Shown: piece after piece, positions 8,600 to 15,934 of the stretch
How the letters are laid out: every line of letters starts with the position of its first letter
How positions within the stretch are numbered: the first letter of the stretch is position 1
NCBI RefSeq assembly: GCF_001665875.1
Contig: NZ_LZTA01000078.1
Coordinates: 82,794-146,793 of the forward strand
Source: Mycobacterium sp. 852002-40037_SCH5390672
GTDB taxonomy: Bacteria > Actinomycetota > Actinomycetes > Mycobacteriales > Mycobacteriaceae
Reading direction: 5' to 3'
DNA length: 64,000 bases
The notes under the pieces: generated by a model
Told to the model about the DNA's origin: nothing
What the model saw: only the letters and a program-made list of their open reading frames with translations
Databases searched by the model: none
Program-made: the position numbers and the translations under genes

Positions 8600-9130
8600 T
8601 CAGAGGGGCTGGCGGAAGGGTGAGGCTTCGACACCGAGGAACTGCAGCAGTGCGGCCACTTTGTCGTCGAGTCCGAGGCCGACCCGGGTGACCTCGTCGA
8701 TGCCCAGACTGCCGAACGCCGTGCTGGGCTGATCGAGACTGAACACGGCGTCGCCGTTGGCGTCGCTGAACAGCAGCACCCGCAACGGGGCGTACAGCAG
8801 GGCGTGTGGGTCGTGGCGGAACATGCTCTCCGCGATGACGTGGTTCCCCAGCAGATATTCGACCGCCTTGGTGGTGTTGCCGGCCAATGACATCACCGCC
8901 GTCGCGTCAATGGTCGCGTAGCGGATCAGCTGGTGTGGCGCCATCTTCTCGACCGCGGCCCGCATGTCCGACCAGGAACCACCGGCCTCGGTGATCCGCT
9001 CGATGGGCTCAGCGTCGAACTCCGGCGCGGCCTGCTCGAATCGTGATCTGAACTCGTCGAACGGCATTCCGGTGGAGACGTCGACCCGGGTCATGACATG
9101 TGACGCCGTGTTCACTGTCCAACCACCCAC
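8600..9130 (-). CDS. DUF302-family protein
   Basis: A 176-residue soluble protein with the DUF302 pattern. An N-terminal strand region (TRVDVSTGMPFDEFRSRFEQAAPEFD) is followed by a core containing YLLGNHVIAESMFRHDPHALLYAPLRVLLFSD. Sequences of this type form small alpha-beta domains of unknown function. The GTG at 9130 has GAGGAGG 6 bases upstream; an ATG 36 bases later is the alternative. It is divergent from the HxlR regulator, with two matching operator-like sites between them, so control by that regulator is likely. It precedes the SDR by about 25 bp and the two may be cotranscribed. Confidence 0.78.
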   Translation of the reverse strand: MGGWTVNTASHVMTRVDVSTGMPFDEFRSRFEQAAPEFDAEPIERITEAGGSWSDMRAAVEKMAPHQLIRYATIDATAVMSLAGNTTKAVEYLLGNHVIAESMFRHDPHALLYAPLRVLLFSDANGDAVFSLDQPSTAFGSLGIDEVTRVGLGLDDKVAALLQFLGVEASPFRQPL

Positions 9131-9149
9131 GTTCGCCTCCTCGATTGTT

Positions 9150-9201
9150 GGTTCGTTGAATGAACCGTTGTGGTCTCACCATAGAGTTCATTGACCGAAC
9201 C
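9150..9201. promoter_or_regulatory. Twin operator-like sites between DUF302 and HxlR genes
   Basis: Two copies of the pattern GTTCNTTGANNGAACC occur at 9151-9166 and 9186-9201, 35 bp apart. Each has inverted GTTC/GAAC arms. The second copy ends about 20 bp before the HxlR start codon. Duplicate, identically spaced palindromes in a divergent gap are what a dimeric winged-helix regulator would bind. Confidence 0.7.
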
Positions 9202-9221
9202 TGCAAGTGCAATAATGGGGC

Positions 9222-9770
9222 ATGGCCCTACCGCGTGAGTATCCCGGCGAAAACTGCCCGATCGCCCGGTCGCTGGAGATCATCGGTGAACGCTGGACGC
9301 TGCTCATCGTGCGCGACGCGTTCTACGGCGTCCGACGGTTCACCGATTTCCAGACCCACCTCGACATCCCCAAAGCGGTTCTGTCCCAACGTTTGGCGCT
9401 TCTCGTCCAGGAAGGAGTGCTGGGCACCGCGGCGTCGGTTACCGGTGGCCGCGACGAGTACGTCCTCACGTCCAAGGGCCGACAGCTGTGGCCGGTGTTA
9501 GCCACACTCGCCCAGTGGGGCGCCCAGAATTACCAGACGGCCGAGCAACGGCGGACCTTCGTCCATGCCGGGTGTGGCGGAAAGCTCAGCCCGCGCGGCG
9601 TGTGCGCCCGCTGCGGAGAAACCCCGGGCCCGGCGGACATGGCGACGTCGCCGCCGCGGCAATCCCGGGTCAGACGCGACGACGCGATCAGCAAGGCACT
9701 GCAGCACCCGCACCGGCTGTTGGAACCCATCCAGCCGACCACAACGTCATCCGGAAGCCCGCGCTACTGA
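9222..9770 (+). CDS. HxlR-family winged-helix transcriptional regulator
   Basis: A 182-residue protein. Residues about 10-105 form the HxlR winged helix: NCPIARSLEIIGERWTLLIV, then RRFTDFQTHLDIPKAVLSQRL and GGRDEYVLTSKGRQLWPVL. The C-terminal extension has four cysteines in CGG, VCARC and an earlier HAGC context, suggesting a small metal-binding knuckle as in other long HxlR proteins. The tail beyond residue 140 is probably disordered. HxlR proteins bind as dimers, and the paired sites at 9150-9201 are the likely targets. It probably controls the divergent DUF302 gene and perhaps the SDR behind it. The signal is unknown; redox or electrophile sensing occurs in the family. Confidence 0.87.
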   Translation: MALPREYPGENCPIARSLEIIGERWTLLIVRDAFYGVRRFTDFQTHLDIPKAVLSQRLALLVQEGVLGTAASVTGGRDEYVLTSKGRQLWPVLATLAQWGAQNYQTAEQRRTFVHAGCGGKLSPRGVCARCGETPGPADMATSPPRQSRVRRDDAISKALQHPHRLLEPIQPTTTSSGSPRY

Positions 9771-9797
9771 GCCACATCCGGCATGGTGACACCTTGA

Positions 9798-11690
9798 TCA
9801 CCGCGCCCCGGCCAGCTCCGCGATGGTGTTGACCCGCCGGACAGCCGCGGCGATCTCGTCGGCGAACTCGCGGCGCCGCCGGGCGATATCCAGGTTCTCG
9901 ACACCGTCGACCAGTTCGCGATGCCGGGCCAATCGCAGCGCCGTCTTGAACAACTCCATCGACCTCGACTCGGCACTGGCGATCCTGCGTTGCAGCTCCC
10001 ACTGCTTGCCCACCTCGAGGCACTCGGCGAGAAATGCGTCCTCGTCGAACGATTCGTCCTCGTAGTCGGCGAGCCGGTCGGCGACGATGTGATAAGCGTC
10101 GAGGAAGGGGCGCAGCACCAGGTGGGCCAGCAGGACGTCGGCCTTTTCCAGAAGGCCGCGCACGTCGGCCGCCCCGGCCGCCTTGCTGGTGTCATCCACC
10201 CGCCCGATCAGGCGCACCTCGTCGGCGAGTTCCTTCTCGAACTGCGCGCGCGCCGAGAACAGGAATTCGAATTTCAGCAACTCGCGCAGGCGCAGCGCCT
10301 CATCGCGCACAGCGGTCGGTTGTACCAACCCGTCCACCGAACCCTCGGCGTCCTCCGTAGCAGCCAGCAATGCCGTCTCGGCGATCGCCCGGTCGACCAC
10401 GATGTGAATGGCGGCGTTGCGGTAGAACGCGGCGACCAGGTGCTGCTCGGCCCCGATGCCCCAGACCGGTTCGGTGCCGGCGTCGTACACGCTGACGACC
10501 CCGGAGGCGACCAACTGGTGCAGGGTCCAGCGGATGGTCGAACGATTCGTCAGGTCGGCGGCGCCTGCCACCTTCCAGTTGCGCGCCGCGATGTAGCTCG
10601 CCAGCGGGCGCACGGTGGCCAGCACTTCGCTGATGGACAGCGAGCGGTCCGCGCCCAGCAGCGCCAGACTCACCACCGCGGTCGGCGTGACGGGCGTGGC
10701 GCGGTTGATTCGGTGTTCGACGTCCAACGCGATGCGTTCGATCTCGGTGCCGGTGCCGGACTCCTCGGCGCGCAGCTCCTCGAGGCGCTTGCGCAGCGGC
10801 AGCGGTTCACCGAAGTCGAGGTAGGCGCGGCCGAGCCGCTCACCCTGCTGTCGCGCCAGCCTGATCAGGAAGCGAAAGTCTTCAGGCCGTTTCGTCGCAC
10901 CGTAGGCTTCGGTGGTCATGGCTTCCACCTCGTGCAGCTGGTCGTAGACGATCGAGGTCGGCACCAAATACACCTCGGGGCCGTCGATTTCGTCGACAGC
11001 GTCGCTGATGTACCGCAGAATCCCGAACACCGGCGGCCGCAGCTTGCCCGTCCTGGTCCGGCCGCCTTCGATGGACCAGGTCAGGTTGGCGTGGTTCTGC
11101 GCCAGCTGCGCGGCGTACGCGCGCAACACGAATCGGTAGACGGGAATGTCTTTCGTCTGGCGCCGGATGAAGATGGTTCCGGTGCGCTTTGCCCAGGCAC
11201 CCATCGGGAAGAAGTTCAGGTTGGCCCCGCCGAAGGTGAGCGCGGGCGAGAGCCGGTTGGCCTGGATCACCTCGGGCAGCAGCAGCCCGTCCAGGTAAGA
11301 GCGATGCGAAAAGGCAAACGCCAGTGTGGCTTTGCGGTCGAGCTTGCGCAGCTGGGCGATCTGATCCTCGTCGGTCAGCACGTCGTAGGCCCGCATCAGC
11401 CAGCAACTGAAGCTGCGCCAGGCTTTTACCGCCCGCTCGTCGAGCGAGGGCGCCATCTCCCGCAGGTAGCAGGCGGCCTCGGCGCGCACGCCGCCCAGAT
11501 CGCGGCCCAGCTCGTCGGCCAGCCGGCTCAGCCGCTCGTCATACCATGGTGCGCAGAGCAATTCGGCGACCTCGGCCGGATCCGTCGACAGCGGCGACGT
11601 TGATTCCTCGACGATACCGCTGCGCTGCAACACCTTTCGCATGCCGGCCTCGACAATTTCGCGGGCCGTCCCCGCCGGACCCCTGCTCAT
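9798..11690 (-). CDS. plsB1: Glycerol-3-phosphate acyltransferase-like protein (Rv1551/PlsB1 homologue)
   Basis: A 630-residue protein of PlsB size. The acyltransferase block includes HRSYLDG near residue 130 (HX4D catalytic motif), then FFPMGAWAKRTGTIFIRR, WSIEGGRTRTGKL near 205, and VYLVPTSIVYD, the four motifs of the GPAT/LPAAT superfamily. It lacks a signal peptide and is expected to act at the inner face of the membrane, acylating glycerol phosphate. It is translationally coupled to the fatty acyl ligase gene upstream (ATGA overlap at 11687-11690). The same pair exists in M. tuberculosis, suggesting that the ligase provides the acyl donor. Specificity is not readable from the sequence. 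Confidence 0.88.
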   Translation of the reverse strand: MSRGPAGTAREIVEAGMRKVLQRSGIVEESTSPLSTDPAEVAELLCAPWYDERLSRLADELGRDLGGVRAEAACYLREMAPSLDERAVKAWRSFSCWLMRAYDVLTDEDQIAQLRKLDRKATLAFAFSHRSYLDGLLLPEVIQANRLSPALTFGGANLNFFPMGAWAKRTGTIFIRRQTKDIPVYRFVLRAYAAQLAQNHANLTWSIEGGRTRTGKLRPPVFGILRYISDAVDEIDGPEVYLVPTSIVYDQLHEVEAMTTEAYGATKRPEDFRFLIRLARQQGERLGRAYLDFGEPLPLRKRLEELRAEESGTGTEIERIALDVEHRINRATPVTPTAVVSLALLGADRSLSISEVLATVRPLASYIAARNWKVAGAADLTNRSTIRWTLHQLVASGVVSVYDAGTEPVWGIGAEQHLVAAFYRNAAIHIVVDRAIAETALLAATEDAEGSVDGLVQPTAVRDEALRLRELLKFEFLFSARAQFEKELADEVRLIGRVDDTSKAAGAADVRGLLEKADVLLAHLVLRPFLDAYHIVADRLADYEDESFDEDAFLAECLEVGKQWELQRRIASAESRSMELFKTALRLARHRELVDGVENLDIARRRREFADEIAAAVRRVNTIAELAGAR

Positions 11691-13513
11691 GCCGGCTGCA
11701 CCGTGGCGGCTTGGGAGGGCTCGTGCACCTCAGGATGTGGTCGATCCGCGTAGAGCTGCTCGATCTCGTCGGCGTATTTCGCCATGATCGGTTTGCGTTT
11801 GAGTTTCATCGTCAGCGTGATCTCGTCCCCGCCGGGCTCCCACAGGGTGGGCAGGATGCGAAATCGTTTGATCTGTTCCACCCGGGCGAGTTTGTCGTTG
11901 CCCGCGGCCACCCCGGCGGCGATCTCAGCGATGACCTCCGGGTCGGCCGCCAGGGCGGCGGGTGAGGCGTCGGACAGGCCGCGCTGGGCCGCATACGGGC
12001 CGACCGAGTCGGCGTCGAAGACCATCAGCGCGGTGTTGTACGGTCGCCCCTCGCCGATGGTGATCATCACCCCGACCATGGGGCACGCGGCCAGGATGGT
12101 GTTCTCGATGTTGGCCGGGGACATGTTCTTTCCGGCCGCATTGATGATCAGCTCCTTCTTGCGGTCCACCACGCGCAGATAGCCTTGCGCGTCCGCCTCG
12201 AGGATGTCGCCGGTGTGCAGCCACCCGTCGGCGTCGATCGCCTCAGCCGTCTTCGCCGGTTCCTTGCGGTAGCCCTTCATCACCAGCGGACCGCGCACCA
12301 GATACTCGCCATCGTCGGCGATCCTGCCCTCCAACCCCGGCAGCAATCTGCCGACCGAGCCCAACCTGGCCTCGCTCGGATGGCTCACGGCCGCAACACA
12401 ACTCAACTCGGACATTCCCCACACCTCGGCGATCGGAATGCCGATGCCGGCGAAGAAGGCCAACGTCTCCCTGGGGATCGGCGCCGCACCGGAGACCGCC
12501 CAGCGCAGTTCGCCGAAACCGAGCCGCTCGCGCAGCTTCGAGAGCACCAGCTCGTCGGCGTGGGCCCATTCGGCGGTCAGCTCGGCGGGCATCTCGGCGC
12601 CGGCCACCAGGGCGTCGGCGCGCTTGGCGGCGACCGACATCGCCCACTGCAGCGCCTGGCGCTTGACGTCGTCGGTCTCGTTGGCGATGGTGAATTCGAT
12701 TCCCGCTTTGAGCTTTTCCCAGATCCGCGGAACCGCTGCCCACACCGTGGGCCGTACGTCGGGCAGCGCGAGCGCGATGGCGCGCGGGTCGTCGACGACG
12801 GTGACCTGAGCGCCGAACACCTCCAGGCCGTAGAGCCCCATCGCCCGGTCGGCGATGTGCGCCGAGGGGAGATAGGAGGTGACGCGGTCACCGAACTGCG
12901 AAGGCAGGACGGCGTTGAGGGCGTGCGATTCGAACAGCAGATTGGCGTGGGTCATCTCCACACCCTTGGGGTTTCCGGTGGTTCCGGAGGTGTAGATGAG
13001 TGTGACGACATCGTCGGGTTGTACCGCCCGCCAGGTTGATTCGAAATCGAAGTCGTCTTCAGCGGCCGCGTACAGCTGCTCGATCGACAAGGTGCCGGGC
13101 GGTGCGCCGTCGATGCAGACGATGTGCTCGATGGGTGCACCGCTGGCGCGGATGCGATCCACGTATTGCTCCTCGCAGATCGCGACGTTGGTGCCGGCGT
13201 TGTCGAACAGGTAGGTCAGCTGCTCGGCGGGCAGCGTGTTGTACACCGAAAACGATGTGGCGCCAAGGTGTTGGGCGCCGATTTCGAGCGGGTAGAACTC
13301 GATCCGGTTGGCCATCATCAGCGAGACCGTGTCGCCGCGCCGAATGCCCAACCCGGCCAGGCCGGCGGCGACCTTGCGCGCCTGTTCGGCGCACTCGCGC
13401 CAGGTCAGTGTCTGGGTTCCGCCGGGCGTGCGCAGCACGACCGCGTCGGGGTCGATCGCCGCGTTGCGCTGAAACGCCTCGCACAAGGTGGCCGGACCCT
13501 GGGCTGTCGTCAT
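11687..13513 (-). CDS. fadD11: Long-chain fatty acyl ligase (FadD11-like)
   Basis: A 608-residue ANL-superfamily enzyme. The P-loop YTSGTTGNPKGVEMTH is near residue 174, and DGWLHTGD followed by GYLRVVDRKKELI marks the C-terminal subdomain. Lys in KLKRKPI near the end is the probable catalytic lysine. It activates a fatty acid to acyl-AMP and then acyl-CoA. The ATG at 13513 has GAGGAGGA about 6 bases upstream; an in-frame start 21 bases earlier lies over that ribosome site and is rejected. In M. tuberculosis the homologue is annotated as two pieces (Rv1549 and Rv1550), whereas here it is one continuous gene coupled to plsB1. Confidence 0.88.
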   Translation of the reverse strand: MTTAQGPATLCEAFQRNAAIDPDAVVLRTPGGTQTLTWRECAEQARKVAAGLAGLGIRRGDTVSLMMANRIEFYPLEIGAQHLGATSFSVYNTLPAEQLTYLFDNAGTNVAICEEQYVDRIRASGAPIEHIVCIDGAPPGTLSIEQLYAAAEDDFDFESTWRAVQPDDVVTLIYTSGTTGNPKGVEMTHANLLFESHALNAVLPSQFGDRVTSYLPSAHIADRAMGLYGLEVFGAQVTVVDDPRAIALALPDVRPTVWAAVPRIWEKLKAGIEFTIANETDDVKRQALQWAMSVAAKRADALVAGAEMPAELTAEWAHADELVLSKLRERLGFGELRWAVSGAAPIPRETLAFFAGIGIPIAEVWGMSELSCVAAVSHPSEARLGSVGRLLPGLEGRIADDGEYLVRGPLVMKGYRKEPAKTAEAIDADGWLHTGDILEADAQGYLRVVDRKKELIINAAGKNMSPANIENTILAACPMVGVMITIGEGRPYNTALMVFDADSVGPYAAQRGLSDASPAALAADPEVIAEIAAGVAAGNDKLARVEQIKRFRILPTLWEPGGDEITLTMKLKRKPIMAKYADEIEQLYADRPHPEVHEPSQAATVQPA

Positions 13514-13612
13514 TTCCGTCCTCCTCGGCGCCACGTCGGCACTGCCTTCGTGAGCCTACGTCCGGGCAAAGGGGCAGGGAACATATCGCGTGACTTCGCC
13601 GGTGCGGCCGGG

Positions 13613-14089
13613 TCACGCCTCGGGGCGCCACAGCTGCACCGTGCTCGTCACGCCGCCAGGCAATTCCACCAGCTCGATCGGCGTGCCGTCGGGGTCGTAG
13701 ATGAAGAACATCCGCACTCCCCCGATGTCGACGGGCTGGTCGGCCCGGACGCCGGGGTGCTCTCGCGCCACGGTCTCGTAGCTGGCGTCGAGATCGTCGA
13801 CGCGAAACGACATGTTGGTGTAGCCCAGGTGCGGGCCGCTCGGGCACTCGGGCACCGCGCCCAACGACAACAACTCCACCATCGCCGCCCCGATCAGCCC
13901 GCCGACCATGCGGCCCTGCTGGGCGGCACCGCCGGTCACCGAATCCAGCCCGGCGCCCTCGAGTTCGACGTCGAACACCACGTCCATGCCCAGCACCGCG
14001 GTGTAAAAGGCCAGCGACGCCTCGATGTCGGAGACGCCGATGCAGAGGTGGGAGAAGTTCTGCACGGCGATGGGGTGCTGTTGGGTCAT
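13613..14089 (-). CDS. Glyoxalase/VOC-superfamily protein
   Basis: A 158-residue protein with two paired VOC modules: NFSHLCIGVSDIEASLAFYT at the N-terminus and GYTNMSFRVDDLDASYE in the second half, ending RMFFIYDPDGTPIELVEL. Possible metal ligands are His near residue 15, one residue in the GPHLGYTNM region, and Glu in PIELVE. Members include glyoxalase I, epimerases and dioxygenases, so the reaction is not assigned. Its ATG overlaps the MerR stop codon (ATGA), so it is the second gene of a regulator-effector operon. It is probably the detoxifying output of the MerR sensor (inference). Confidence 0.83.
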   Translation of the reverse strand: MTQQHPIAVQNFSHLCIGVSDIEASLAFYTAVLGMDVVFDVELEGAGLDSVTGGAAQQGRMVGGLIGAAMVELLSLGAVPECPSGPHLGYTNMSFRVDDLDASYETVAREHPGVRADQPVDIGGVRMFFIYDPDGTPIELVELPGGVTSTVQLWRPEA

Positions 14090-14487
14090 GAGGAGTCCTT
14101 GGCGGTGTGGGGTGGGTGAATGCCACAGGTACAGGCGTCAATTGAGGGACAGGTACAGCGCATCCCCCACTCGATCACGGCGCGGGCCCGGGTCAGCGAC
14201 TCGATGTGGGCGTCGATCTCGGCGAGTTTGGCCTCGGCCAGTGCGCGGCTCACCGGCCGCCCGGGCGCGTCGTCGGCGAACAGCAGCTGGATCTCTTCCA
14301 ACGAGAACCCGGCGGCCTTGCACAGCGCGATCACCTCGAGGCGGGCCAGAATCGAGTCGTCATACCGGCGCTGACCACCCCGCCGCGCCGGCTCCGGCAC
14401 CAGGCCGATCTGTTCGTAGTAACGCAGCGCCGTTGCGGCCACTCCCGCCTCGCGCGCCACCTCCCCGATCGTCAGGCTTGGCGCCAT
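14086..14487 (-). CDS. MerR-family regulator with C-terminal Cys motif
   Basis: A 133-residue MerR protein. The winged helix begins at residue 5 with LTIGEVAREAGVAATALRYYEQIGL and continues through RRYDDSILARLEVI. The dimerisation helix spans about 80-112. Near the C-terminus comes CTCPSIDACTCGIH, a C-x-C-x6-C-x-C cluster that could bind metal or an Fe-S centre. It is divergent from the PPOX gene over a near-perfect palindrome and coupled to the VOC gene. MerR proteins usually activate by distorting a promoter they share with their own gene. A redox or metal signal is the best guess from the cysteines. Confidence 0.88.
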   Translation of the reverse strand: MAPSLTIGEVAREAGVAATALRYYEQIGLVPEPARRGGQRRYDDSILARLEVIALCKAAGFSLEEIQLLFADDAPGRPVSRALAEAKLAEIDAHIESLTRARAVIEWGMRCTCPSIDACTCGIHPPHTAKDSS

Positions 14488-14514
14488 CGCACCCTCCCGG
14501 GAATCCGCTTGCTT

Positions 14515-14536
14515 GACTTCGAGCCAACTCTAAGTC
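14515..14536. promoter_or_regulatory. MerR operator-like palindrome
   Basis: GACTTCGAG and CTCTAAGTC form nine-base arms with one mismatch around CCAA. The site is 28 bp upstream of the MerR start and just before the PPOX gene. TTGACT overlaps the left arm and could be a -35 element. It fits MerR autoregulation and control of the divergent gene. Confidence 0.68.
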
Positions 14537-14549
14537 TTTCACTGTGGAT

Positions 14550-14996
14550 ATGGCTATCCCCCCACCCGCGAAACTGACCGGTTCCCGCTATGCCCGGCTG
14601 CGATCCTTCCGCCGCGACGGCACGCCCGTCGACACCCCGGTCTGGTTCGCGTTCGACGAAGACAGCCTGCTGTTCCGGACCAAGGTGGGCCCGAAGACTC
14701 AGCGGCTGGCCGCGCGCCGCGACGTCGAGCTCGCGGCCTGCGACTACCGCGGCCGGGTGCGCCCCGGCGCGACGACGGTGGCCGGCCGCGCCACGATCCT
14801 GTCCGGCGCCGAGGCCGCCAGAGCCAACCGGGTGCTGCACCGACGCTACGGCTGGCAATGGAACATCGTCCCGCTGATCAAGATTCCGGGCGTGACCAAC
14901 GTGCACCGAGATCTCTGCGCGCGCGAGAAGTTACGGCGCGCCCGCGACCGCGGGGTGTGGCCGGGCAGCGTCATCGTGCGGGTGGAGCTGCCATGA
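14550..14996 (+). CDS. PPOX-class (flavin/F420-binding split-barrel) protein
   Basis: A 148-residue split beta-barrel protein: LTGSRYARLRSFRRDGTPVDTPVWFAF, then SLLFRTKVGPKTQRLAARRDVELAACDYRGR, and the C-terminal REKLRRARDRG. This pattern is typical of mycobacterial F420-dependent PPOX oxidoreductases such as the Rv1155/Rv2074 group. The ATG at 14550 is used, but a GTG six bases upstream is equally in frame. Its stop overlaps the ATG of the metallo-beta-lactamase gene. Divergent placement from the MerR gene across the palindrome suggests it belongs to that regulator's response. The bound cofactor cannot be decided from sequence. Confidence 0.78.
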   Translation: MAIPPPAKLTGSRYARLRSFRRDGTPVDTPVWFAFDEDSLLFRTKVGPKTQRLAARRDVELAACDYRGRVRPGATTVAGRATILSGAEAARANRVLHRRYGWQWNIVPLIKIPGVTNVHRDLCAREKLRRARDRGVWPGSVIVRVELP

Positions 14997-15934
14997 CGCG
15001 ACCACCGGTGTCCGACCCGGTCCGCTCCCCCGGCATTCTCCAATGCTGCGGTGCCGCAGCAGGACTGGTGCTTGGCATGGTCCGCCCGAGGCGGCCCGAC
15101 GAGCGGTTCATCCGCAGCGTCGTGGACGCGGGCCTACCGGCTCCCGGCGGCACCGTGACGGTGACCGCGCTGCCCCAAGTGCCACGTTCGGTGCCGACCG
15201 CCGCGATCGTCGAGGGCACCTTCACACCGGCCCGCGTCGAGAACTCCCTGACGTCGTTCGTCGTCTGTCACTCCGAAGCGACGTTCATCGTCGACCCCGC
15301 GGTGTGCCTCGATGTCGACCAGCGCGCCATCGCCCAACTGCCCGCGGTGTTACGGGTCGCCGTCCGCCCGCCGGACAGCACCATCCCCACCGTCACCGCA
15401 TTGGCTCAGCTGCCCGACGCGCCGCACCTGGATTTCGCCTTGCCCACCCACGCGCATTGGGACCACGTCTCGGGTCTGCTGGACCTGCCGGATCTTCCCG
15501 TACGCCTGCACCGCGGCGAACATGAATGGATCAGTTCCGGTCTTGTCGCGCCCGTCGGTGGCGTGCGTGATTCGCTGCGCGGCAGGCCGGTCAGCGAATA
15601 CGACCTGGATGGGCCGCCTGTACTGACCTTTACCGCAAGCCACGATCTCTTCCGTGACCAGTCCGTGCTGCTGGTCGACCTTGCCGGACACACTCCGGGC
15701 AGCGTCGGGGTGCTCGCCCACACCGGGCGGGGGTGGATCCTCATCGCCGGTGACGCGGCCTGGCACGCGATGCAGATCGAGAAGGTCCGCCAAAAGTCAA
15801 GCTATCCGGGTGTTTTGGTGGACGAGGACCGCGAAGAGACCTTCAAGACCCTGCAGCGCCTGCACCTGGCGCGGCACGCGGCCACGATCATCCCGACCCA
15901 CGACCACCAGGCGGCGCTGGGGTTACCCGCCTAG
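14993..15934 (+). CDS. Metallo-beta-lactamase-fold hydrolase
   Basis: A 313-residue MBL-fold protein. Metal motif HAHWDH is at about residues 154-159 in [28 protein letters not shown] and the bridging-Asp region LIAGDAAWH follow (about 253), with a final PTHDH near 301. The N-terminal 60 residues include a mildly hydrophobic stretch but no clear signal peptide. Such enzymes hydrolyse lactones, thioesters or other esters with two metal ions. ATGA overlap with the PPOX gene implies coupled translation. The 3' end overlaps the convergent dnaE1 gene by 12 bp. Substrate unknown. Confidence 0.85.
   Translation: MTRPPVSDPVRSPGILQCCGAAAGLVLGMVRPRRPDERFIRSVVDAGLPAPGGTVTVTALPQVPRSVPTAAIVEGTFTPARVENSLTSFVVCHSEATFIVDPAVCLDVDQRAIAQLPAVLRVAVRPPDSTIPTVTALAQLPDAPHLDFALPTHAHWDHVSGLLDLPDLPVRLHRGEHEWISSGLVAPVGGVRDSLRGRPVSEYDLDGPPVLTFTASHDLFRDQSVLLVDLAGHTPGSVGVLAHTGRGWILIAGDAAWHAMQIEKVRQKSSYPGVLVDEDREETFKTLQRLHLARHAATIIPTHDHQAALGLPA

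Noticed and set aside
9921..11603. A 560-codon plus-strand frame opposite plsB1
   Set aside because: Antisense shadow of a conserved acyltransferase gene.
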